6,416 bases of DNA from Bacteroidota bacterium. Its GTDB lineage: Bacteria > Bacteroidota > Ignavibacteria > Ignavibacteriales > Ignavibacteriaceae. Below, one piece after another: positions 1 to 5,820 of the stretch (position 1 is its first letter; every line of letters begins with the position of its first letter). A program made the position numbers and the translations under genes. The notes under the pieces are model-generated. The model was not told the DNA's origin, ran no database searches, and was given only the letters and a program-made list of their open reading frames with translations. The stretch is taken from positions 1 through 6,416 of the forward strand of contig JAJYSI010000206.1 of the NCBI GenBank assembly GCA_021793635.1, read 5' to 3'.

Positions 1-1214
1 CTTCTATTTGATCGTGCATCAAGGTCATAGTAAATTAGTCCATTGATTTTATCTATAGGATTGGAAAAGAAAGGTTCTGTTTTTTCTTTAACGACTTCTA
101 GAGCAGGTTTCTTTTGCGAAATTAAAAGAACTTTTTTCCCAAGAAATAAGGCGGAAAGTATTATTGCGGAAATTGTGTATGACTTTCCAGTTCCAGGTGG
201 CCCTTGAATATAAGATAATTCACATTCGAAAGCATTTTTTATGGCTCGCTTTTGTGCTTTTGAAAGATTTAATGGGATTTGATTTGCCATCACCTCATAA
301 ATATCATCGTTTGATATTTGGGCAATTTCTTTTTTGTTATTGGTCAGGGAATTCAATAACAGTTTTTCTAAGGTGGGATTACCAAAATTTTGTTCTTTTA
401 TTTCATCGCTCAATTTGTTTAATGCAATATAAGTTGAAAGCTGGTCAGGAATAACATTTACAAAATAAAAGGTGGTATCGTAAAATTTTAGTTTCTGATT
501 AAAAATAGAAAGATTATCTTTTCGTTTTTTTAATTCATTTACAAAATCAAAATTATCTCCAATATCAATTTCTGAAAATTGTTCTATGCTTTCATTTAAT
601 TGAAAAAATATATTTTGTGAAAGTTGGATAGAAAAATTATAGATGATTTGTGCTGTAGTTCCTCTGGGTTGAGAAATTGATAACTGTTGACAATGTTTTT
701 GAATTTTTGACAAAATGAATTTCTCATCACTATATATATCGCTTATATCTTCTTCAATTTTATCAACTATTGAAATTTCTTTTTCATAAGAAGCGTTGTA
801 TTCCTCATCTTCACCTACATTTACAAAACCCAATAAACTTGAAACCAAATCGTAATTTAAATTTAGGCTAGAATAATCTACGTCAAGAATAATATCTCCG
901 TTCTTTGATATTTCACATTCTGTAAATAATAAGGGTCCAGCATATGTTCGTCCATCTCTTTGTCCGCATATAAATCCAAAGCCAATAAATAATTGTTTGT
1001 CTGGATTTCTTTCTATGTGTTTTAATATCTCGTCAAAATGTGAATATGTGTTATCAGAAATTTGAACAGTTTTATTGTATCCAATAATATGATGAGAAAA
1101 GGATGGATTTTTTTTGCTTTTATCAAGTAGAACTTGTTCAAATCCACTTCTAGAGATAATCTTCCTACTTACGTCCCGAAGATAATCTAAATATGATGAA
1201 ATTATTCCAAGCAT
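1..1214 (-). CDS. Superfamily 1 (UPF1/DNA2-like) helicase/ATPase, N-terminal part, cut by left window edge
   Basis: An open frame starts with ATG at 1214 and runs uninterrupted for 404 codons off the left edge, so the C-terminal part is missing. The sequence shows LSKAQKRAI (Q-motif-like, Gln about 321), then IQGPPGTGKSYT (Walker A, GPPGTGKS at about 338-345), then GKKVLLISQKKPALEVV (motif Ia). This order and wording are typical of AAA_11-type SF1 helicases (COG1112-like), which use ATP to move on DNA or RNA. Helicase motifs II to VI and any C-terminal nuclease would lie outside the window. The roughly 320 residues before the Q-motif include GRTYAGPLLFTECEI and NLNYDLVSSLL. These resemble the beta-rich N-terminal region of such helicases; I see no separate known domain. 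The start lies 3 nt after the stop of the upstream gene and has only a weak ribosome binding site, so translation is probably coupled. Helicase assignment is strong; biological role is unknown. Confidence 0.85.
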   Translation of the reverse strand, partial: MLGIISSYLDYLRDVSRKIISRSGFEQVLLDKSKKNPSFSHHIIGYNKTVQISDNTYSHFDEILKHIERNPDKQLFIGFGFICGQRDGRTYAGPLLFTECEISKNGDIILDVDYSSLNLNYDLVSSLLGFVNVGEDEEYNASYEKEISIVDKIEEDISDIYSDEKFILSKIQKHCQQLSISQPRGTTAQIIYNFSIQLSQNIFFQLNESIEQFSEIDIGDNFDFVNELKKRKDNLSIFNQKLKFYDTTFYFVNVIPDQLSTYIALNKLSDEIKEQNFGNPTLEKLLLNSLTNNKKEIAQISNDDIYEVMANQIPLNLSKAQKRAIKNAFECELSYIQGPPGTGKSYTISAIILSALFLGKKVLLISQKKPALEVVKEKTEPFFSNPIDKINGLIYYDLDARSNR

Positions 1215-1217
1215 TGA

Positions 1218-1676
1218 CTATAAATCCAGTGGTTCTGTTATTGATTTATGTAATTTATCTACTTCATTATTTAAATTCTGCTCTAATTTTCTAATTCTAT
1301 CTGCAACATCTTCTTTTATTTTTTGAGCATTTTCTTCAAGTTTTTCTAAAGAATCTTCGATTTCATCTTTTAATTTATTTTGCTCATTGATTATTTTATT
1401 TCCTTGGGATTCCAGTAAATTTTTTACATTCTCAAAATGCTCATTAATTTTAGAATGAAGTGAATTTGCTGTATTAGTAATATTTTCGTTATGTGCAACT
1501 TTTGAGTTAAGAATAGTTTCTTTGATTAAAGAATCATAGCCTTTTAATTCATCAAACATTTTAGGAAAAGTAATTTTTATTTCTTTTATAGACAACCAAG
1601 TTTGAAAAATTAAGAATGTTATTCCGGCTAATAGTATTAACGAAACAATTAACATAATCAATGAAGCATTTTCCAT
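1218..1676 (-). CDS. Small membrane-anchored coiled-coil protein upstream of the helicase
   Basis: This encodes 152 residues. Residues about 5-27 form one strongly hydrophobic segment (SLIMLIVSLILLAGITFLIF), followed by the basic SIKEIK, which predicts an N-terminal anchor with the remainder in the cytoplasm. From about residue 74 to 147 the protein is very rich in Glu, Lys, Asn and Leu/Ile with heptad-like spacing (for example DSLEKLEENAQKIKEDVADR), so a long coiled coil is likely. There are no Cys residues and no recognisable enzymatic motif. AGAGGT stands 5 nt before the ATG and supports the start. It is the first gene of an operon with the helicase, 3 nt away and in the same reading frame. 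By inference it could tether or oligomerise the helicase at the membrane. I do not recognise a named family, and coiled-coil composition makes distant similarity unreliable. Confidence 0.8.
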   Translation of the reverse strand: MENASLIMLIVSLILLAGITFLIFQTWLSIKEIKITFPKMFDELKGYDSLIKETILNSKVAHNENITNTANSLHSKINEHFENVKNLLESQGNKIINEQNKLKDEIEDSLEKLEENAQKIKEDVADRIRKLEQNLNNEVDKLHKSITEPLDL

Positions 1677-1681
1677 TTTTT

Positions 1682-1687
1682 ACCTCT
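1682..1687 (-). promoter_or_regulatory. Ribosome binding site of the coiled-coil gene
   Basis: The minus strand reads AGAGGT, 5 nt before the ATG at 1676. This is a good Shine-Dalgarno match in an otherwise A/T-only leader and fixes the start of the two-gene operon. Confidence 0.6.
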
Positions 1688-1774
1688 TATTTTTTATTTA
1701 ATTATCAAACTTTATGTAGAGGGCTAACATATTGATTAGACGCCTACCGCGCCCTTTCTTTTGTTTCTAACTTA

Positions 1775-1859
1775 AGTAATTTGTTTCTTATAATGCAAAC
1801 ATTATTTAAAACTTTCCGCTATCAGTAATAAAAAGTTTCTTCTATCAGTAATGTTTCTT
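1775..1859. repeat. Three spaced copies of AGTAAT...GTTTCTT upstream of the helicase operon
   Basis: The plus strand carries AGTAAT followed after 0-5 nt by GTTTCTT at 1775-1789 (gap TT), 1824-1841 (gap AAAAA) and 1847-1859 (no gap). The last two copies are extended to CTATCAGTAAT (1819-1829 and 1842-1852), starting 23 bp apart, close to two helical turns. A further GTTTCT stands at 1763-1768. The cluster fills most of the 186 bp between the 117-residue gene and the coiled-coil gene, where the promoter of the helicase operon should be. It may be an operator-like array or a decayed tandem duplication. I see no clear -10/-35 pair. Confidence 0.45.
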
Positions 1860-1862
1860 CTC

Positions 1863-2216
1863 TCATCTTCGCTTTATTATTCTTTCTGTTAATCCCAAAT
1901 TCTTTGCCGCGCTATTGCTTATTTCCCAAACTTTCTTCAACGCATTCCATCTCCCGCCTGCTGCCTTTACCTTTCCTCTCAATTCCGTCTCACTATATCC
2001 AACTCTTATTTCTACTTGCTTTTCTTCTTTTAATTTCCCTGCAGAATCCCAAACGCCTCTTTCTATTATTATTTCTGCTGTCTTAAATTTTACTTTTTTT
2101 TCTGCATCATATCTATAGCGTACACAAAATAGATTTTCACCGTATTGCTCAATTAGCTTTTTTGTACCCGGCTTGCCTGGTATTAATTTTTTGCTTGTAT
2201 TTCTTTTATCGTTCAT
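1863..2216 (-). CDS. KPGTKK/VRYRYD-type small protein accompanying the integrase
   Basis: This encodes 117 basic residues. The N-terminal part has KPGTKKLIEQYG (about 15-26) and CVRYRYDAEKKVKFKTAEIIIE (about 31-52). The C-terminal part has the block ETELRGKVKAAGGRWN (about 76-91) followed by KKVWEI. That block resembles the KA.GGRWd..kk.W motif of DUF5710-like modules. From memory, proteins with this N-terminal signature occur as uncharacterised genes in many Gram-negative genomes, often close to phage- or integron-type recombinases; I cannot confirm this here. It lies 190 bp downstream of the integrase on the same strand. The high Lys/Arg content fits a nucleic-acid-binding accessory protein, which is inference. 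Just before the ATG the minus strand reads TAAATTTG, matching the Bacteroidota -7 box TAnnTTTG, but without a well-spaced -33 element, so this may be chance. There is no clear Shine-Dalgarno sequence. Confidence 0.75.
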   Translation of the reverse strand: MNDKRNTSKKLIPGKPGTKKLIEQYGENLFCVRYRYDAEKKVKFKTAEIIIERGVWDSAGKLKEEKQVEIRVGYSETELRGKVKAAGGRWNALKKVWEISNSAAKNLGLTERIIKRR

Positions 2217-2263
2217 TAGGCAAATTTAAATTTATAATTCTTCTTACATCCTCGTCAATAACT

Positions 2264-2314
2264 CCCCTCGCCCTTTGGGAGAGGGGCGGTGGGTGAGGGC
2301 AGTGCCATACTGCC
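2264..2314. repeat. GC-rich double hairpin between integrase and KPGTKK gene
   Basis: Two adjacent inverted repeats are visible. The first pairs CCCCTCGCCC (2264-2273) with GGGAGAGGGG (2277-2286) across a TTT loop, with one G/A mismatch. It is followed after 7 nt by TGAGG (2294-2298). The second pairs GGCAGT (2298-2303) with ACTGCC (2309-2314). The segment is far GC-richer than its surroundings. The first hairpin has the same architecture as the one at 5841-5865, so it is probably a member of a dispersed hairpin repeat. It could also help end transcription of the integrase, although no T-run follows it. Confidence 0.6.
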
Positions 2315-2406
2315 GCGCGAGAATTGTACACGTTAGACCGCACAGCTTCGCACCCTCAGCCCCGCCAACCACCCATAAACCACAACCCACAAACAACAAA
2401 CTTTTC

Positions 2407-3420
2407 TTACAAATTATCCGCCGGGCTCTTTATTCCAAACGGACCTTTATTTATTACGTGAGTATATATCATAGTTGTCTCAAGCGAGCTATGTCCTAAT
2501 AATTCCTGTATCGTTCTTATATCCGTTCCGCTCTCAAGCAAGTGTGTAGCGAAAGAGTGCCTTAGTGTATGGCATCCGCCTGCTTTTAATATGCCTGCTT
2601 TTTTAATTGCTTCCCTTACTGCCTTTTGAACAATGCTTTCATCGATATGATGCCTTCTTAAAATTCCGCTCCTGGGATCCTTCGATAGCTTTTCTGATGT
2701 AAATACATATTGCCACTTAAATTCTTTGTCGGCATTAGGATACTTTTTTTCTAATGCATAAGGCAGGTATACTTTCCCAAGCCCTTTAGTTATATCTTTA
2801 TCGTGCTGCTTTTTTACTTCTTCTATCTTTGCTCTTAATGCCTCCTTTACTATTGCCGGAAGCATCGTTACTCTATCCTTACCGCCCTTTCCATTCCTCA
2901 CAATTATCTGATTTGCTGTAAACTCAATATCCTGTACTCTTAATCTTAAGCTCTCAATCAGTCTTAATCCGCTGCCATATAATATATTCCCTATCAGCCA
3001 TTCGGTTCCCCTTAAATTATTTAATATCTTTTTTACCTCCTCTTTTGTAAATACAACTGGCAGCTTCTTCGGCTTTTTCGACCATTCAATCTCAAGTACA
3101 TTTATTTTTTTCTTTAATATTTCTTTATATAAGAATATAATTGAGCAGAGCGCAAGATTTTGTGTAGAAGCTGCAACTTTTTCTTCCACTGCAAGATGTG
3201 TTAAATATTGGTTTATCTCCCTTTCTCCCATCTCTAAAGGATGTTTTTTCCCATGGAAGATTATATACCGCTTAATCCAATTTATATATGCTTCCTCAGT
3301 TCTAATTGAGTAATGCTTTTTCCTTAGCGCATTCCTCACCTCCTCTAGCAGCTTAGGCTTCTTGTCTTTGCTTATATTAAGCCGCTTTTTGCTTTCAATA
3401 TCTCCGGCTGCACTATCCAT
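2407..3420 (-). CDS. intI: Integron-type tyrosine recombinase (integron integrase)
   Basis: The 337-residue protein is of normal IntI length. Integron integrases recombine attI and attC sites, capturing and reshuffling gene cassettes. The N-terminal SAM-like DNA-binding domain (about 21-105) has [34 protein letters not shown] and [10 protein letters not shown], all closely IntI-like. The catalytic domain has Arg153 (GSGLRLIE), a Lys in GKGGKDR (178/181), His284-x-x-Arg287 ([10 protein letters not shown]), His310 (LLGH) and the nucleophile Tyr319 (MIYTH), so it appears intact. [16 protein letters not shown] (about 218-233) and [14 protein letters not shown] belong to the extra segment that separates IntI from XerC/XerD. 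The ATG at 3420 lacks a clear ribosome binding site. TATAAT-like sequence on the minus strand at 3430-3435 could be a -10 box but would give a very short leader. No cassette array is visible. The symbol marks family membership and is not a class assignment. Confidence 0.93.
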   Translation of the reverse strand: MDSAAGDIESKKRLNISKDKKPKLLEEVRNALRKKHYSIRTEEAYINWIKRYIIFHGKKHPLEMGEREINQYLTHLAVEEKVAASTQNLALCSIIFLYKEILKKKINVLEIEWSKKPKKLPVVFTKEEVKKILNNLRGTEWLIGNILYGSGLRLIESLRLRVQDIEFTANQIIVRNGKGGKDRVTMLPAIVKEALRAKIEEVKKQHDKDITKGLGKVYLPYALEKKYPNADKEFKWQYVFTSEKLSKDPRSGILRRHHIDESIVQKAVREAIKKAGILKAGGCHTLRHSFATHLLESGTDIRTIQELLGHSSLETTMIYTHVINKGPFGIKSPADNL

Positions 3421-3619
3421 ATCTTAATAATTATAAAATAGAATTCTTATAAAACTCTGCTTACCCGAAAATTAAAAATTATGCATTGTTAATAGTCTTC
3501 TCCTGCCTGCCCGGCTCAAACGGGCTCACCTATTCTTACCGCCATCATGCAATCTCTTACTGCGTCCCATAAACTGCAAGCGTAACTTAACTATTATTTT
3601 TATTACTTGCTCAAATTTT
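3421..3619. other. Non-coding region upstream of the integrase (expected attI/promoter position)
   Basis: In ordinary integrons attI and the cassette promoter lie here. The segment is AT-rich next to the gene and more GC-rich around 3500-3570. It contains a small hairpin pairing GCCCG (3509-3513) with CGGGC (3521-3525). There is a single ACTTAAC (3585-3591), which matches the R'' consensus RYYYAAC of integron sites, but I see no partnered GTTRRRY on the plus strand at a fitting distance. A chance match is likely in DNA this AT-rich. I see no gene and no convincing attI. Confidence 0.4.
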
Positions 3620-3669
3620 TTTAAATAACAAAGCGGACAACATCCACCTGCATAGTGAAGTGCCCGCTT
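3620..3669 (-). terminator. Terminator-like hairpin after the helical hypothetical gene
   Basis: On the minus strand AAGCGGGCA (3669-3661) can pair with TGTCCGCTT (3639-3631). This gives a 9-bp stem with one G-U pair and a 21-nt loop, followed by TGTTATTTAAA. It starts 33 nt after the stop of the 3703-4404 gene and lies well before the integrase start, so it would separate the two transcripts. The loop is longer than ideal. The tail CTTTGTTATTT is shared with the terminator at 5883-5917, which supports the call. Confidence 0.55.
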
Positions 3670-3702
3670 CATATTTTTGTACTATCCCCTTATTTTTTGT
3701 TC

Positions 3703-4404
3703 TTATGCTGCCGGCGGGGTCGGACTGTCTGGCGCGTTATCATTACTTTCATGACTTCCGCCCAAATCTATTATCCGTCTCGCTGCCTGATAACGGTTTA
3801 CGAAATCAGCTTGCTTTTCTATCATCCGGTGCGCATGGCTATCGCATCGCTTTGTAATCAGCTCGTTGGTCTCGCCGATTACGTCAGCTAAGCTCTTTGT
3901 CGAAGCTATACCCTGGCTTACGTCGCTTCCCTTTTTCGAAATAGCGGCATTATATTCTGCCAGCTTTGCTTCGGCATCGCTTACTTCATCTGCTGTTAAG
4001 CCTTGGTCCGCGTAGGTAGCTTCATTGCCTTTTGCAAGTGTTATCTGCGCTTGGCATACACGTAGAAGATTTTCCTCGGGCATATGCCTAAGTTCCGCTT
4101 CGCTGTATTCCGCAGCTTTTTTCAGATCAAGCATGTTATTTTCCAATGCGTGTGTATATATAGCAGACGAAATCAAATACACGGCACGCGCTAACCGGGC
4201 TTTCTTATCTGCCTTTACTTCCGCATCGCCTTCGCTCAACGTTACCTTGCCGCTGCTTATATCTTCTATCCGCTTTATGTTTGCACCAAGCTGAGCTGCC
4301 GCCCGCTTGAATGCCGGAACCTCTGATACAATCGCATCTTCTTCGTTCAATAAGTCTCTTACTTTTTTGAACATCGATAAATGATTCTCTTGATCATTGC
4401 TCAT
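3703..4404 (-). CDS. Helical hypothetical protein of a Bacteroidota-like family
   Basis: The open frame extends up to 4452, but the ATG at 4404 is chosen because AAGGAGGT precedes it by a normal distance. That gives 233 residues starting MSNDQENHLSMFKKV. The protein looks almost wholly alpha-helical and soluble, with no signal peptide or membrane segment. It has VPAFKRAAAQLGANIKRIED near the N-terminus and RYQAARRIIDLGGSHE near the C-terminus, then a low-complexity Pro/Asp/Ser tail. The layout of an early PAF segment, a middle region rich in Ala and Leu, and a closing Y.AAR.IIDLG resembles uncharacterised proteins of about 230 residues that I remember from Bacteroidota genomes. No function is known to me. 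The gene is visibly richer in G+C than the helicase operon, suggesting a different history. It reads toward the integrase, which is not how a cassette gene in a standard integron would face, and it has its own terminator. Confidence 0.75.
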   Translation of the reverse strand: MSNDQENHLSMFKKVRDLLNEEDAIVSEVPAFKRAAAQLGANIKRIEDISSGKVTLSEGDAEVKADKKARLARAVYLISSAIYTHALENNMLDLKKAAEYSEAELRHMPEENLLRVCQAQITLAKGNEATYADQGLTADEVSDAEAKLAEYNAAISKKGSDVSQGIASTKSLADVIGETNELITKRCDSHAHRMIEKQADFVNRYQAARRIIDLGGSHESNDNAPDSPTPPAA

Positions 4405-4410
4405 TGCTCT

Positions 4411-4419
4411 TACCTCCTT
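4411..4419 (-). promoter_or_regulatory. Strong Shine-Dalgarno site deciding the start of the helical hypothetical gene
   Basis: The minus strand reads AAGGAGGTA, followed by AGAGCA and the ATG at 4404. This near-perfect site argues against the in-frame ATG 48 bases further upstream. It is much stronger than the start signals of the integrase, the KPGTKK gene or the helicase. Confidence 0.7.
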
Positions 4420-4676
4420 TCTCTCTCCCTGCTCACCGCCGCTTAAAAACATGCTGCAGTGCTTCGTTATTACAGATAGTTATTATCTGCTTCTAAATTC
4501 ATTCTCCGGGGCTGACCATAAAGTATTTTCCTATTTTAAAATCTGCGGAGATCCGCTTAATCCCCATGCTATCTTTCAGTAAAATTTTACCTTCGGTTCA
4601 ACCGCCAACTTCTAAGTTCCTCCTTAACCTAATATTTCTAAAAAATATTTTCTTAGATTATATTGATTAACAATCA
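4420..4676. other. Gene-free spacer with several small palindromes
   Basis: No plausible gene is present; the plus-strand frame across 4397-4582 has no ribosome binding site or recognisable protein pattern. Visible inverted repeats are CAGATA/TATCTG around 4475-4491, GCGGA-GA-TCCGC near 4545-4556, an AT-rich palindrome centred on AAAATATTTT (4637-4657), and TTGATT-AAC-AATCAA (4663-4677) just before the tandem array. The promoter of the 3703-4404 gene should lie here, but I cannot pick out its boxes. Confidence 0.4.
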
Positions 4677-5160
4677 AACTCCGTTAATAGCGGAATCTTA
4701 TTAACACCTCACTCAACTGCCGACTCCCAACTCTGTTAGAAATGAAATATTATTAACTCTTCCAATCGTAAATAACTATCCCAACTCTAAAAGTGGAATA
4801 TTCATAACGCATCATCCAACCAGAATAAAAACTCCGTCGGGAGTGGAATCTTATTAACCATTCACCAAACCAAAAAACAAGAACTCCATAAGGAGTGAAA
4901 TAATATTAACGCATTATCCAACCAAAGAACTAAAACTCCGTTAGGAGTGAAATATTATTAACATTCCACAACAACAAAGAACACCACAACTCCTTTAGGA
5001 GTGGTATATTAATTTCTCAATCAGCTTGCTTCCCGGAAATATTCCACGCCTCCGGCATTAGGCAGATATTATTTCACTTTCCAACTCCGTCATGAGTGAA
5101 ATATTATTAACATTCTACAAAACCAAAGAACTAAAACTCCTTTAGGAGTGACATATTTAC
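4677..5160. repeat. Tandem array of about nine 52-bp units built on an ACTCC/GGAGT hairpin
   Basis: A 26-29 bp element begins at 4677, 4729, 4783, 4830, 4882, 4934, 4988, 5083 and 5135. Its consensus is AACTCC-GTTA-GGAGT (a 5-bp hairpin with a 4-nt loop) followed by GAAATATTATTAAC. Starts are 47-54 bp apart, mostly 52. The exception is a 95-bp gap before 5083, where a decayed copy may lie near 5030-5050. The intervening 21-25 bp are A/C-rich and related to one another (ATCCAACCAAAGAAC, CTACAAAACCAAAGAAC), so the true unit is the whole 52 bp. Copy 3 (4783) and the last copy are degenerate, and copy 7 has lost the TTAAC end. Several copies differ in the loop (GTTA, TTTA, ATAA, GTCG), and the stem is kept in most of these. 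Related spacers rule against CRISPR. No protein is encoded. Confidence 0.85.
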
Positions 5161-5201
5161 CTTCTGCTTCAATTAAACCATATTTTTTCGCCCCCAACCT
5201 C

Positions 5202-5480
5202 TCATTTTCACCGTTTTCTGCATTTTTGCCCTCCGGTTTATCATTTTAATAAACCAAAACGTCATTTTACCAAAATTTCTCTCATTTTATAGAATTTATT
5301 GACATATTGGCACTCCACACCGTCATTTTAGCAAAATTATTCTCATTTTAAGAGACCAAATCCTCATTTTACTATCCCGCATCGTTGATTTATCATCCCA
5401 GCTGTCATTTTACGATTCCAAATTGACGTTTTATCATTCCATGTTGTCATTTTACAACTCCGGAATGTTATTCTACTTTC
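5202..5480. repeat. Minisatellite of about 20.5-bp period carrying TCATTTTA
   Basis: The octamer TCATTTTA or a close variant recurs with its C at about 5203, 5221, 5242, 5263, 5283, 5303, 5324, 5344, 5365, 5386, 5406, 5427, 5448 and 5468, so 14 positions spaced 18-21 bp with a mean near 20.4. In the rightmost copies the remaining bases are also similar (ATTCCAAATTGAC, ATTCCATGTTGTC). On the minus strand the unit is roughly TGGAATGATAAAATGAC plus a few bases. Towards the left only the TCATTTTA core is retained. The spacing of two DNA helical turns puts all cores on one face of the helix. This could mean protein binding or could simply reflect a 21-bp tandem duplication with small deletions. 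Confidence 0.8.
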
Positions 5481-5720
5481 CACTTTACCCTTATAAAAGA
5501 ATAAAAATTGAATTTTAAATCTTGGCTGGTTATCTGGTATTTGAATTTCTGTTTGCAGGCAATCCAAAACTTTTATTTTATGCCCGTCTGTATAAATTGA
5601 TTTTTGAGATGCCGAATTTTGTCTGTCGATTTGGTTTTGTATTTTGGAATTTACACTTCTTTCCCTTTCAGCTTTATAAAAGCTTTCGATAAGTAAATTA
5701 GAGGGGAATGTTATTCCCAT
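5364..5720 (-). CDS. Doubtful hypothetical ORF whose 3' end is minisatellite
   Basis: A 118-codon frame begins at an ATG at 5720. Residues 1 to about 87 are ordinary-looking and polar (for example KIQNQIDRQNSASQKS and KVLDCLQTEIQIPDNQ), ending in KIQFLFFYKGKVE. The last 30 or so residues are simply the 21-bp repeat translated (KMTTWND, KMTAGMI). I recognise no family. No good ribosome binding site precedes the ATG, and the start overlaps the inverted repeat GGGAAT-GTT-ATTCCC (5704-5718). A related GAATAACATTCC occurs again on the minus strand near 5464-5476, at the edge of the repeats. It may be non-coding, or the remnant of a gene whose end was replaced by repeats. Confidence 0.25.
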   Translation of the reverse strand: MGITFPSNLLIESFYKAERERSVNSKIQNQIDRQNSASQKSIYTDGHKIKVLDCLQTEIQIPDNQPRFKIQFLFFYKGKVESRITFRSCKMTTWNDKTSIWNRKMTAGMINQRCGIVK

Positions 5721-5820
5721 TATTATCGGACTGCTTCCTGCCCTTTTCCTTTTTTATTTTATAAAATTCTAATTTCGATTAAGATTAAAAACCCATTTCC
5801 ACTTAATCTTTACTTTCTAC
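5721..5820. other. Short AT-rich spacer with a weak hairpin
   Basis: No gene is seen. AAGATTAA (5781-5788) can pair with TTAATCTT (5803-5810) across a 14-nt loop, which is of doubtful meaning in DNA this AT-rich. Confidence 0.3.

Noticed and set aside
164..454. Plus-strand ORF of 96 codons
   Set aside because: It lies antisense to the helicase gene, whose frame carries clear motifs including Walker A in this interval.
1728..1745. attC-like GGCTAAC...ATTAGAC pair
   Set aside because: Both boxes have a mismatch and they lie only a few bases apart, too short for any attC.
1904..2118. Overlapping plus-strand ORFs
   Set aside because: They are antisense to the 117-residue gene; their Leu/Ser/Phe-rich translations are typical of the reverse of a Lys/Glu-rich gene.
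2275..2499. Plus-strand ORF of 74 codons
   Set aside because: It covers the GC-rich hairpins and the 3' end of the integrase, without a ribosome binding site or recognisable pattern.
3488..3537. Short minus-strand GTG or ATG reading frames ahead of intI
   Set aside because: They are under 20 codons, and nothing beyond a loose purine-rich stretch supports translation.
3585..3591. attI or attC R'' box (ACTTAAC)
   Set aside because: It is a single consensus match in AT-rich DNA without a partner GTTRRRY box at a suitable distance.
3655..4294. Plus-strand ORFs opposite the helical hypothetical gene
   Set aside because: They overlap each other and a minus-strand gene that has a strong ribosome binding site and a coherent helical protein, and they show no recognisable domain.
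4677..5160. CRISPR array
   Set aside because: Spacing is regular, but the segments between repeats are related A/C-rich sequences of only 21-25 bp, the repeats themselves diverge, and no cas gene is visible.
4677..5160. Series of integron attC sites
   Set aside because: GTTAGGA and ATCCAAC in the units recall R' and R'' boxes, but GTTAGGA misses the final pyrimidine, the boxes are only about 30 bp apart, and no genes lie between copies.
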